A stretch of DNA of 64,000 nucleotides, from contig CP001643.1 of assembly GCA_000023405.1 (NCBI GenBank), forward strand, positions 496,001 through 560,000, given 5' to 3'. How positions within the stretch are numbered: the first letter of the stretch is position 1; the number at the start of each line of letters is the position of its first letter. Position numbers and translations under genes: made by a program. Positions 16,154 to 28,704 of this stretch are shown piece after piece. The notes beneath the pieces were generated by a model. The model saw only the letters and a list, made by a program, of their open reading frames with translations, was not told the origin of the DNA and ran no database searches. This DNA comes from Brachybacterium faecium DSM 4810 (GTDB taxonomy: Bacteria; Actinomycetota; Actinomycetes; Actinomycetales; Dermabacteraceae).

Positions 16154-16752
16154 GAGCCGCCCGCAGCCGTGGGGAGCGGTCCCGGCGGGTGGATGCTCCG
16201 GGTGAGGGTGAGCTCGCCGCGCATCCGGGGCACCTGTTCGACCGCCCAGGGGCTGAGCGTCCACGGGGCGAGGTCCACCAGGGCGGTGAACTCCTCGGGA
16301 GCGACCCAGCGCAGGTCCATGACCTCCTCGGGATTCGGTGCCGGTGCGCCGTCGGTCGTGGCGATGAAGACGGGGCAGACCTCGTTCTCAACGATCCCCG
16401 AGGCGTCCACCGCCCGGTAGCGGAAGTCCGGCAGCACGCTGCGCACGTCGCGGATCTCCAGGCCGAGCTCGTGGCGGGCATGGCGGGCGATCGCCTCCGG
16501 GAAGCTCTCGCCCTGGCGGGGATGGCCGCAGAAGGAGTTCGTCCACACGCCCGGCCAGGTGCGCTTGCCCAGGGCCCGCCGGGTGAGCAGCACCTGCCCG
16601 TCCGGGCGCCGCAGATGGCAGGAGAACGCCAGGTGCAGGGGCGTGGTGGCGGAGTGGACGGTCGCGCGCGGAGCGAGACCGCAGGGCGAGCCGTCCTCGC
16701 ACAGCAGGACCACGTGGTCCTCGCCGGCGGCGGCATCAGCGGCGTCGGTCAC
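16150..16752 (-). CDS. idi: Isopentenyl-diphosphate delta-isomerase, type I
   Basis: A 200-residue Nudix-type isomerase interconverting IPP and DMAPP, the precursors for CrtE and CrtEb. The catalytic cysteine is in TNSFCGHPRQGES (Cys75), with the Nudix helix after it, and the second catalytic site is ENEVCPVF, as in the E. coli enzyme. The start is GTG 16752, 4 bases after GGAGGAGA. It is the first gene of the nine-gene carotenoid operon; the divergent regulator gene starts 57 bases away. Confidence 0.93.
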   Translation of the reverse strand: MTDAADAAAGEDHVVLLCEDGSPCGLAPRATVHSATTPLHLAFSCHLRRPDGQVLLTRRALGKRTWPGVWTNSFCGHPRQGESFPEAIARHARHELGLEIRDVRSVLPDFRYRAVDASGIVENEVCPVFIATTDGAPAPNPEEVMDLRWVAPEEFTALVDLAPWTLSPWAVEQVPRMRGELTLTRSIHPPGPLPTAAGGS

Positions 16753-16809
16753 GATCTCTCCTCCAAAACACTTAGCCTGTCTATGTAAATGGACTGTACC
16801 ATCCGGGGC
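16753..16809. promoter_or_regulatory. Divergent promoter/operator of the carotenoid operon and marR gene
   Basis: This 57-base gap separates idi and the MarR gene and is locally AT-rich (around 16766-16792). It must hold promoters for both directions, and thus likely the MarR operator. No clean palindrome is visible; a weak GTC-N10-GAC symmetry is present. In corynebacteria a MarR-type CrtR represses divergently transcribed crtE from the same position. Confidence 0.55.
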
Positions 16810-17352
16810 ATGACCGACCCCACCCCAGGTGTGGACGCGAGGCAGGGAAGCTCGTACTGGTACGAGGAGGACGACTCCGCCGTCGAGCTGCTCTCCGCCC
16901 TGCGCCGCTTCCGTCGCGCCGACCACGAGATGCGCCGACGGATGAGCGCCGGCATGGACATGAACACGACCGACCTCGCCGCCCTGCGGTTCGTCATCGC
17001 CCACGAGCTCGCCGACGATCCGGTCACCCCGCTCCGGCTCGCGAAGCACCTCGAGATCTCCGGCGCCTCGACCTCGAAGCTGCTGGACCGACTCGCCGCC
17101 TCGGGGCACCTCGAACGGGTGCCCCACCCCCGCGACGGGCGCTCCCGGATCGTGGTCGCCACGGACCACGCCCATGCGCAGGTGCGCGAACGGCTCAGCG
17201 GCATGCACGCCCGCATGCTCGAGACCGCCCGCACGGTGCCCGCCCCCGCCCGCCGCGCGGCCACCGCCTTCCTGCTCGCCATGGCCGATCAGCTCGAGAC
17301 CGAGGCGGCGCCCGAGGAGCTCACCCACCTGAGGAGTGAACCCGCGGACTGA
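16810..17352 (+). CDS. MarR-family regulator, CrtR-like by context
   Basis: A 180-residue MarR regulator with the winged helix at about residues 40-130. Recognisable parts are MNTTDLAALRFVIAHELA, VTPLRLAKHLEISGASTSKL and the wing motif RVPHPRDGRSRIVVATDH. It is divergent from the carotenoid operon. In Corynebacterium the MarR-type CrtR sits in the same place and responds to GGPP-type prenyl diphosphates, so repression of the crt operon is likely here; this is by analogy. The start was taken at ATG 16810 after GGGG; an in-frame ATG at 16789 would leave only 36 bases for the promoters. Confidence 0.85.
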   Translation: MTDPTPGVDARQGSSYWYEEDDSAVELLSALRRFRRADHEMRRRMSAGMDMNTTDLAALRFVIAHELADDPVTPLRLAKHLEISGASTSKLLDRLAASGHLERVPHPRDGRSRIVVATDHAHAQVRERLSGMHARMLETARTVPAPARRAATAFLLAMADQLETEAAPEELTHLRSEPAD

Positions 17353-17541
17353 GCACGCGGAGTCGTCTCGAGGAGGGAGGTCGAGGGGCCAACGCATCTC
17401 GTGGGGCCGAGCGTCCCGAGGGGCCAGCACGTCCAGTGGGGCCACTGCTCCCTGAGGGGCCGGCAGCCGGGCGCCGGGCGCCAGCTCAGGCCCGCTTTCG
17501 AGGGGTGTGGTCGAGGACACCTCGGAAAGGGTCGTTCTGGC

Positions 17542-17570
17542 TTGACGGGGTGCCGCGGGGTGCGTAATGT
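17542..17570 (+). promoter_or_regulatory. rrn promoter P1
   Basis: TTGACG at 17542-17547 and TAATGT at 17565-17570 are separated by 17 bases, close to the housekeeping sigma consensus. It lies about 340 bases upstream of the 16S gene. Confidence 0.75.
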
Positions 17571-17695
17571 TCTTCCTCGTGCCCCGGCAGAACGGGAACG
17601 AGGAACGGCCACCGTGTCGGACTGAGTTTCCAGGACTGACCAGGGTGGAAGGATCTTCGAGATGAGGATCGCGGCGCGGATCACACCGCCCCGAT

Positions 17696-17724
17696 TTGAC
17701 TCGGAGAACTGGAAGCCGTAAGTT
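17696..17724 (+). promoter_or_regulatory. rrn promoter P2
   Basis: TTGACT at 17696-17701 and TAAGTT at 17719-17724 have a 17-base spacer. It is a second housekeeping promoter in the rRNA leader, about 155 bases downstream of the first. Confidence 0.75.
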
Positions 17725-17778
17725 AGAGGGGTTGCCTCGGAGCGAAGGCCCGGAAGGGTTCGGAGCGCTGAGTGCGCG

Positions 17779-17910
17779 TGTTGCTTGATATCTCAATAGC
17801 GTGTCTGTTTGTTGATGCCATTATTTTGAATGGCAATTTTGAAACGGATGATACAGCAGTTTAATTTGCTGGTTGTTTGTTTCTGTTGTCAGGATACTGT
17901 TTTTCATGTT
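17779..17910 (+). other. AT-rich rRNA leader with boxA-like element
   Basis: The leader switches from GC-rich to AT-rich. GTTGCTTGATATCTCAATAG at 17779-17798 resembles the TTGTTTGAGAACTGCATAG-type boxes seen before actinobacterial 16S and 23S genes, which act in antitermination and in RNase III processing stems. Confidence 0.5.
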
Positions 17911-22866
<4,956 letters not shown>

Positions 22867-23000
22867 CAACATTCTTTGTGTGTGTTGGTTGTTTGCTGTG
22901 TTTGCGTCCACTGTGCGGTTCTCTTGGAACAACCCCGCCGCGTTGTCCGTCCCGTTCCGGGGTGGGTGGCGTGTTGGGGGCTGGTTGAGAGTCTCGTTGT

Positions 23001-23119
23001 GTTACGGCGGTCATAGCGTCGAGGAAACGCCCGGTTCCATTCCGAACCCGGAAGCTAAGCTCGATTGCGCCGATGGTACTGCACTCGGGAGGGTGTGGGA
23101 GAGTAGGTCGCCGCCGGAC
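23001..23119 (+). rRNA. rrf: 5S ribosomal RNA
   Basis: About 119 bases from TTACGGCGGTCATAGCGTCG to GTCGCCGCCGGAC. The 5' GCGGT and 3' CGCCGC segments pair as helix I. The conserved CCGAACCCGGAAGCTAAGC core is present. It is the last rRNA gene, 134 bases after 23S. Confidence 0.95.
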
Positions 23120-23128
23120 ATCTTCATT

Positions 23129-23184
23129 GGGAGTGGAGGAGTGCTGAGCCCCTGCGGGGTGTTCGCCTCTTCCACTCCCTTTTT
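23129..23184 (+). terminator. rRNA operon intrinsic terminator
   Basis: GGGAGTGGA (23129-23137) pairs with TCCACTCCC (23171-23179), extended by GGA/TCT, and is followed by TTTTT. It is a strong intrinsic terminator 10 bases after 5S, and also shields the convergent flavin monooxygenase gene. Confidence 0.9.
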
Positions 23185-23266
23185 CATGCCCGAAAACAAC
23201 GCGGGGCCTGGGCCCGGTGCCGCATGTCGCGCCATGCCACAGGCGCTCTCCACGCTGCCGGCACGC

Positions 23267-24640
23267 TCAGCGCTGGAGGTCCGTCCACCCCATCGAATAC
23301 AGCCAGGCGAGCAGCGTCCTCGCCGGGCTCCGCAACACGACCACCAGAGCGGCAGCCCGCACACCGCACAGCACCCCGGGTGCCGGCCGGCCCAGCACCG
23401 TGTTCACTCCGGCGATCCACCCGGCCCAGCGCGCCCGCCGCAGAATCCTCCGCTCCACACGAGCCCACTCGGGAGCCGTCGCAAAGTCCATGATCGGTCG
23501 GGAACGAAGAACCCGGACGATCAAGGGAGCGACCTCCAGAGCGTCCAGCCAGCCGAGCGTCATCCCCTGGCCGCCGATCGGGCTGACCTCATGCGCGGCA
23601 TCCCCCACGAGCATGCACCGCGCGGTGCAAAGACGTGCCGCGCGGCGCTGAGCCACCGTGAACGCGCTGAGCATCGTCGCGGTCTCCGGATCCGGGCCCG
23701 CCCCGAGACGCTCCTTCACCAGCGAGGTGAGACGAGGCGCCGAGGCCGGGCGGGGAACAGCGCCGCGGCGTGACGCCGTGCCGGTGCATCCCGTGTGCAC
23801 CACCCAGCGCCGTCGGCCCTCGGGCATCGGGAACGACTCGACCACCCCGCCACGCTCGAGATGGATCCGCGCCCGGCGAGGGCCACGCCCCGCATCGGCG
23901 AAGTCGCCCATGAGATAGCTGTCGCGGTATCCGCGGCCCCGCATCGGGATCCCCAGCCGCGTGCGTGTCCCCGACCGGGACCCGTCTGCGACGACCACCA
24001 GCTCCGCACGCCACCGTCCGGGCGCGCCCTCCTCCTCGCCGAGCGCCCTGCGCTCCGCTCTCTGACGCCCCGCATCGTCGGGGGAATCGAGGGATGGGAC
24101 GGAACGAACGGGATGGTCGGAGCCGTCGGCGCCGGCCGGGTCGGTGTGCTCGGGAGCCGTGGCAGGAACAGCGTCGGTGCGTCGCGCGGTCACCTCCACG
24201 CCGCTGGGGTGCTCCTCGACCGCGGTGACGGTCCAGCCGCGGTGCAGAGCCTGGGGAGCGAGCGCGCCGAGCCGCTGCGTGAGGAGCTCCTCGGTGCGCG
24301 TCTGGGGGAGGGAGAGCACGTACGGGGACGCGGTGCGTCGGCCGCCGAAACGCACCTCGCCCAGCGGCCGATCGCCCGCCAGCGCGGATCCTCGGTCCAG
24401 GCGCACCCCGGCCTCGCTCGCCGCCCGCTGCAACCCCAGCTCCCGCAGCGCCCGCAGGGCCGGGGGATGCAGACCGATCGCCCGCGAATGCCGGGAGGGC
24501 ACCGCACGCCTCTCGAGCACCACCACATCCACGCCCCGTCGGGCGAGCAGCGCCGCGAGGAACAGGCCCGTCGGCCCGCCCCCGACGATCAGCACTTCGC
24601 ACCGCCCCTGCTCCGCCGCGGCCCCTGGCAGCTCGCTCAT
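23267..24640 (-). CDS. FAD-dependent aromatic hydroxylase (UbiH/PHBH type)
   Basis: A 457-residue group A flavin monooxygenase. The Rossmann motif VLIVGGGPTGLFLAALLARR lies near residues 16-35, DGSRSGTRTRLGI is the DG motif, and LVGDAAHEVSPIGGQGM is the FAD ribityl-binding GD motif. A Pro/Asp/Ser-rich insertion near residues 160-205 is atypical. It is the last gene of a type III PKS operon, so hydroxylation of an alkylresorcinol or alkylpyrone ring to a quinol or quinone is likely, as for SrsC in Streptomyces griseus. The start overlaps the methyltransferase stop by 4 bp. Confidence 0.85.
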   Translation of the reverse strand: MSELPGAAAEQGRCEVLIVGGGPTGLFLAALLARRGVDVVVLERRAVPSRHSRAIGLHPPALRALRELGLQRAASEAGVRLDRGSALAGDRPLGEVRFGGRRTASPYVLSLPQTRTEELLTQRLGALAPQALHRGWTVTAVEEHPSGVEVTARRTDAVPATAPEHTDPAGADGSDHPVRSVPSLDSPDDAGRQRAERRALGEEEGAPGRWRAELVVVADGSRSGTRTRLGIPMRGRGYRDSYLMGDFADAGRGPRRARIHLERGGVVESFPMPEGRRRWVVHTGCTGTASRRGAVPRPASAPRLTSLVKERLGAGPDPETATMLSAFTVAQRRAARLCTARCMLVGDAAHEVSPIGGQGMTLGWLDALEVAPLIVRVLRSRPIMDFATAPEWARVERRILRRARWAGWIAGVNTVLGRPAPGVLCGVRAAALVVVLRSPARTLLAWLYSMGWTDLQR

Positions 24641-25350
24641 CGGCGCGGAGGCGCGCCGGCGGCGAGGGTGGCCAGCACGCGGAACGGGCGCTGCGTCTCG
24701 ACCCGCCAGGGGGAGGGGAGACGGCCCCGCAGCTCGGAGGGGAGGTAGCTGCGACGGATCGAGGTCAGGCCGTCCTCCCGGATGAAGGTGCGGGGGAACA
24801 GCGGCCAGGTGGCGAGGGAGAACAGCGCATAGGCGAGTCGGCCGCGACGGATGTCGCTGTGCACGCAGGCACGGCGCGCGAGGGCGCGGGAATCCTCGAG
24901 CACGCCGCGCAGCTCCTCCTCGCTCAGATGATGCAGCAGATGGTTCGAGACGACGAGGTCGAAGCGCTGCCCCTCCTCGACCAGGTCCCCGGTCGCCGCC
25001 CGGCGGAAGCGCACACCGGCGACCGGAGGCCGGCTCCGCGCCCACGCGATCGCGCGCGGATCCGGGTCGATCCCGGTCACCCGCAGATCGGCGCCGTCCC
25101 GGTGAGCCCAGCGGGCCAGCGCCCGGCTGAGGTCCCCGCCGCCGCAGCCCACGTCCAGCAGGGCCGTCGGCCCGTCGGGCCGCAGACGCGGCCGCAGCTG
25201 CTGCGCATAGGTGGCGCGCCAACCCGCGACCGCCGCGTTCACCACCCGGAACGCGGCATAGGTGCGGTCCAGCCGCAGCGGGTCGCAGTCCGGGGCGTCC
25301 ATCCGCTCGGTGGCATCGACGTCCCGGACGGTCAGCGGAGGGAGGATCAC
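24637..25350 (-). CDS. Class I SAM-dependent methyltransferase of the PKS operon
   Basis: A 237-residue methyltransferase. Motif I is LLDVGCGGGDLSRALARW near residues 67-84, the acidic ribose-binding loop is TGIDPDPRAIAWA, and the later segment VVSNHLLHHLSEEEL is typical of methyltransferase fold proteins acting on lipids or aromatics. The start is GTG 25350, inside GTGA and overlapping the PKS stop by 4 bp. It sits between the PKS and the hydroxylase, so O- or C-methylation of the polyketide ring is inferred. Confidence 0.85.
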   Translation of the reverse strand: MILPPLTVRDVDATERMDAPDCDPLRLDRTYAAFRVVNAAVAGWRATYAQQLRPRLRPDGPTALLDVGCGGGDLSRALARWAHRDGADLRVTGIDPDPRAIAWARSRPPVAGVRFRRAATGDLVEEGQRFDLVVSNHLLHHLSEEELRGVLEDSRALARRACVHSDIRRGRLAYALFSLATWPLFPRTFIREDGLTSIRRSYLPSELRGRLPSPWRVETQRPFRVLATLAAGAPPRR

Positions 25351-26495
25351 CGCTGCTCGTTCGCCGGGGCGCCGATCGCGGTCAGCAGCGCAGTCTCCAC
25401 GGTCAGGCCCGGGCCGAACGCCATCGAGCACACCTGCTCCTCCGCCCCCGGTCGCGCGGCCTCGAGGATCGCCTTCAGCACGAACAGCACCGTCGCGCTG
25501 GACATGTTCCCGTAGTCGCGCAGCGTCTCGCGGGCGGGGACCAGCTGCGCCGCCTCGAGAGCCAGCTTCGCCTCGACCTTGTCCAGGATGCTGCGTCCAC
25601 CGGGATGGATCGCCCAGTGCGGGATCTCCCGGTACGGGCGCTCGGCGAGGGACGGGTCGTGGGCGAGCAGCGGCGCCAGGGCGCCGGTGATGTGCTCGTC
25701 GATGATGTGCGGGACATACGTGCCCAGCACCATCTCGAAACCGTTGTCGCCGATGTTCCACGCCATCGCCTCCTCACCCACCGGGGTCAGGACCGTCTCG
25801 AAATGGTCGATCCGCAGCAGGGCGCTGGTGGCCGGCAGCTCCTTCCCGGTGATGACGGCGCCGGCCGCCCCGTCGGCGAACAGGGAGGAGCCGACGATGG
25901 TGTCGGGATCGTTCGAGGTGCGCACGTGCAGGGTGCACAGCTCGACCGACGCCACGATCACCACCGCCTCCGGATCGGCGCGGCAGATGGTCTGGGCCTG
26001 GCGCAGCGCCGGCAGCGCCGCATAGCAGCCCATGAACCCCAGGTGGTAGCGCTGCACGGAGGGGTCCAGGTCGAGGTCGCGCACGATCCGGTAATCGGGC
26101 CCGGGGGCGAAGAACCCGGTGCAGGAGACGGTGATGACGTGCGTGACGTCCGCCGCCTCGATCCCGTCCGCCGCGGCGAGCGCCTCCCGGGCGACCTGCG
26201 TGTAGAGCCGCGTCGCCTCCCGCTCGTACACCCGGTTGCGGGCCCCGGTGGTGGGGTTGAGGAAGCGGCCCGTCCCGGCTTCGAAGAACACCGGCTCGCC
26301 CTCGTCGGGCGAGCCCTCCCATTCCGTCAGCGCGCTGTAGCGGTGCTCGATCCCGGAGGAGTCGAAGGCCGTGGAGACCAGCCGCTTGCCGAGCCTGCTG
26401 AGATCCGGCTGCGCGGCGAGCACATTGCGCACGGTCTCCTGCCGCAGCGCTGTGGCGGGGACCGCGGTCTCGAGCGAACGCAGGGTGACGCTCAT
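25347..26495 (-). CDS. Type III polyketide synthase
   Basis: A 382-residue chalcone-synthase-fold enzyme with the full catalytic triad: Cys157 in GFMGCYAALPAL, His297 in HWAIHPGGRSIL and Asn330 in DYGNMSSATV. Bacterial relatives extend fatty acyl starters with malonyl-CoA to alkylresorcinols or alkylpyrones. With the downstream methyltransferase and flavin hydroxylase, the operon resembles srsABC, which makes phenolic membrane lipids. The start is ATG 26495. The starter unit cannot be inferred from the sequence. Confidence 0.9.
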   Translation of the reverse strand: MSVTLRSLETAVPATALRQETVRNVLAAQPDLSRLGKRLVSTAFDSSGIEHRYSALTEWEGSPDEGEPVFFEAGTGRFLNPTTGARNRVYEREATRLYTQVAREALAAADGIEAADVTHVITVSCTGFFAPGPDYRIVRDLDLDPSVQRYHLGFMGCYAALPALRQAQTICRADPEAVVIVASVELCTLHVRTSNDPDTIVGSSLFADGAAGAVITGKELPATSALLRIDHFETVLTPVGEEAMAWNIGDNGFEMVLGTYVPHIIDEHITGALAPLLAHDPSLAERPYREIPHWAIHPGGRSILDKVEAKLALEAAQLVPARETLRDYGNMSSATVLFVLKAILEAARPGAEEQVCSMAFGPGLTVETALLTAIGAPANEQR

Positions 26496-26880
26496 GCGCT
26501 CGCCTCCCCGCCACCGGGACGCGGGGACCGCTGAGGATGTGCTGCGGCGTGGAGCGGGGTGCGTGCGGGGGTGTCGAGTCCCATGGGGCCTCCTGTCGTC
26601 GGGCGCACCGACGGGGCGATCACCCCGTCGGCGCCGGAGCGGCCGGGAACCGAGGCGGCTCACCGGTCCGGGGAAGGTGCGAGGTGCGTGCGCTGCCTCA
26701 CAACGTACGCGCGTGCCCGCCGGAAGCCCACGCCTTCGACCGCTCGTATGGCCGGCGGGCGCGGGCGCTGAGCACGGCATGAACCCTGGAGAGCCGCGGC
26801 GCGGCTCCGGGGCGGGGCCGACGGGACCAGGTCAGGGCAGACGAGAACAGGTCGGGGCCGACGCCGCGGCCGAGCGCGGA
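26496..26880. other. Intergenic region upstream of the PKS operon
   Basis: About 385 bases without a supported gene. It must contain the PKS operon promoter (reading left) and the 3' end region of nothing on the other side, as the GAF-ANTAR gene also reads left and ends at 26881. Frames here have no family features. Confidence 0.5.
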
Positions 26881-27705
26881 TCAGGAGTCGAAATGGACCC
26901 GCGGCGGGCGCCGGGAGAAGGACTCGACGACCTCCGAGGCGACCTCGCGCAGCAGGACGTTGCGGTGCTGGGAGGCGCGCCTGAGCAGGGCGACGGCCTC
27001 GTCCTGGCCGCAGCGGTTCTGCGCCATGAGGATGCCGACGGCGAGGTCGATCGTCGTGCGGGTGCTCAGGGCGGTGCGCAGATCCTGCTCCAGGGCGCGG
27101 TAGCGGGCCAGACGCACCGCGAGGCGCAGCACCTTCGAGGCCTGGCGGACCGGCTGCCCGGTGCTCTCGATCATCTCGGGGCCGAAATCGTGGGCCCGGG
27201 TGGAGAAGAGGGTGAGGACGCCCTGCGCGTCGTCGCCCAGCTCGAAGGGGAGGACCAGCACGGAGAGGATCCCGTGGTCGGCGGCGGCCGCGAGGTAGTC
27301 CGGCCAGCGGTGATCGATGCGGGCGTCACCCACGCGCACCATCGTCTGCTGGCGCAGAGCCGTGGTGGCCGGCCCCTCGGGGAACCGTTCACCCGTCTCG
27401 TCCAGGGCGCGGGCGGCAGGACCGGAGGCGGCGTGGAGCGCGGGGCACCGCGCACGCAGGAGGGTGACGGCGGCGGGGATCTCCGCCCGTTCGCCGAGCA
27501 GCCGGGTGGTGAGCAGGGGCGTCAGAGCGCGGAGGAAGCTCTCGGTGCTCTCGCTCCTGAGCAGCAGGTCGATGAGCACGTCCGCGAGATCCGGGCGCTG
27601 GGGAGGGTGGTCGAAGATGGTGGGCCGTCCGGGGAAGGTCGGGCGGAGAGCCGTTGCGGCTCTCGGGCGGCGGGCACGGGACCGGCGCGGGCAGCGCGGT
27701 CTCAT
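26881..27705 (-). CDS. GAF-ANTAR regulator (RNA-binding antiterminator type)
   Basis: A 274-residue protein. Residues 35-190 look like a GAF sensor domain (LRALTPLLTTRLLGERAEIP, GILSVLVLPFELGDDAQGVL). Residues 205-260 are an ANTAR helical domain (ALSTRTTIDLAVGILMAQNR, CGQDEAVALLRRASQHRN). ANTAR proteins bind paired hairpins in leader RNAs and prevent termination. The ATG at 27705 lacks a clear ribosome site and the first 30 residues are Arg/Pro-rich, so the true start may be internal. No paired target hairpins were recognised nearby. Confidence 0.85.
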   Translation of the reverse strand: MRPRCPRRSRARRPRAATALRPTFPGRPTIFDHPPQRPDLADVLIDLLLRSESTESFLRALTPLLTTRLLGERAEIPAAVTLLRARCPALHAASGPAARALDETGERFPEGPATTALRQQTMVRVGDARIDHRWPDYLAAAADHGILSVLVLPFELGDDAQGVLTLFSTRAHDFGPEMIESTGQPVRQASKVLRLAVRLARYRALEQDLRTALSTRTTIDLAVGILMAQNRCGQDEAVALLRRASQHRNVLLREVASEVVESFSRRPPRVHFDS

Positions 27706-28155
27706 GCAGGGGCGAGGTCTCGGCGGCCTCGTCGGGGCGTGGCCGGGAAACGAGGGCGCGGCGCAGGCCTAGACGGCGCGGGGCGCGGGCTGAAGGCGGG
27801 CCGACGGCGCGAGGGTGACGGCAGGCTGCGCGGGCCCGGATGCTTCAACCACGGGGGAGCTCCTCTATGCGTTCTGATGTGTAGAGATGCAGGGTACTGA
27901 GGGTTCGGCAGGTTCCCGTGATCGACGGACCGTTCGGTCCGGGCACCGCTCGCAGCAGCGGCCGACGAGAGCTCGCGACGGGGCGTCGGGCATGCGCGCG
28001 GCGCGCATCTTGGCCCGACGTCACGAGGCGCGCAAGACGGTGCGACCGGACGGATCGGATCGTTGCCGGAGGGGGCGAGGCGGTTCTAGCGTCGACGGCA
28101 CGAGCAGATGGCTCGGCCGGGTACGGCGACCGGCGAACACGAAGGGAGTTCCACA
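27706..28155. other. 450-bp gene-free region before the KGG protein
   Basis: It holds the divergent control regions of the GAF-ANTAR gene and the KGG-repeat gene. No convincing gene, tRNA or standard promoter is seen. GTTCTAGC near 28084 may be part of a -10-like element of the KGG gene, but this is weak. Confidence 0.4.
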
Positions 28156-28515
28156 ATGGCGGACAAGAACAACCCCGGGCAGTTCGGGAACCGGAACGAT
28201 ACCGAGGATCAGGCGCAGAAGGGCGGCCAGGCCAGCTCCGGCAGCTTCGGTGAGCGCAACGCCGCGGATCCGAGCCAGGCGGGTCAGCAGGGCGGCCAGG
28301 AGAGCTCCGGCAGCTTCGGCCAGTCCAACGCCGCCGACCCCAGCCAGGCGGGTCAGAAGGGTGGTCAGGAGAGTTCGGGCAGCTTCGGTGAGTCGAATGC
28401 TGCGGATCCGAGCCAGGCCGGCCGCAAGGGTGGTCAGGAGAGTTCGGGCAGCTTCGGCGAGAAGAATGCCGCCGACCCGAGCCAGGCTGGCCGCAAGGGC
28501 GGTCAGAGCTCCTGA
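28156..28515 (+). CDS. KGG-repeat stress protein (Con-10/GsiB-like)
   Basis: A 119-residue very hydrophilic protein starting MADKNNPGQFGNRND behind GGGAG. After residue 22 it consists of four 23-residue repeats: GGQxSSGSFGExNAADPSQA followed by GxK. It ends in GGQSS. The KGGQ[AE]S and GSFGE elements match the KGG / stress-induced acidophilic repeat motif found in GsiB-like and Con-10 proteins, which are desiccation- and stress-related and probably disordered in solution. No membrane segment or signal peptide is present. The DNA repeats are 69 bp long and nearly identical, so copy number may vary between strains. Confidence 0.88.
   Translation: MADKNNPGQFGNRNDTEDQAQKGGQASSGSFGERNAADPSQAGQQGGQESSGSFGQSNAADPSQAGQKGGQESSGSFGESNAADPSQAGRKGGQESSGSFGEKNAADPSQAGRKGGQSS
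28222..28497 (+). repeat. Four 69-bp in-frame tandem repeats in the KGG gene
   Basis: Four 23-codon units occupy residues 23-114 of the KGG protein. Units two to four share most third-codon bases, which points to recent amplification. Confidence 0.9.
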
Positions 28516-28549
28516 ACGACTGCACGCGCGGCCCCGGTGCCGCGAGCAC

Positions 28550-28585
28550 GAGAAGGGGGACGGCCCGACGGCCGTCCCCCTTCTC
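28550..28585. terminator. Strong hairpin after the KGG gene
   Basis: GAGAAGGGGGACGGCC and GGCCGTCCCCCTTCTC form a perfect 16-bp stem with a CGAC loop, 35 bases after the stop codon. The U-tract is weak, but the stem is strong enough for a terminator in either direction. Confidence 0.85.
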
Positions 28586-28663
28586 CGTGCCCGTCTGAGC
28601 GTCGCGGGGTGCGCCCGAGAACCTCCCCGCCTGAGTGAGCATCGCGGGGCGCGCGCGAGAACG

Positions 28664-28704
28664 AACTTCTTGTCGCCTGCGTGACCTGAGCGTCCTATAG
28701 CTGT
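28664..28704. repeat. 67-bp dispersed palindrome, copy C, left part
   Basis: The left arm (28664-28687) and most of the loop end at the IS insertion point. The last 15 bases, 28690-28704 (GCGTCCTATAGCTGT), are repeated after the element as the target-site duplication. Two imperfect units (GCGTCGCGGGGTGCGCCCGA-like and GCATCGCGGGGCGCGCGCGA-like) lie just to the left. Confidence 0.92.

Noticed and set aside
16753-16809. DtxR/IdeR iron box in the crt/marR gap (TTAGCCTG resembles half a site)
   Set aside because: Only one half-site is present, without the inverted partner.
28108-28155. Longer KGG protein starting at ATG 28108
   Set aside because: The extra 16 residues have no ribosome site, whereas ATG 28156 has GGGAG at good spacing and the family-like MADKNNPGQF start.
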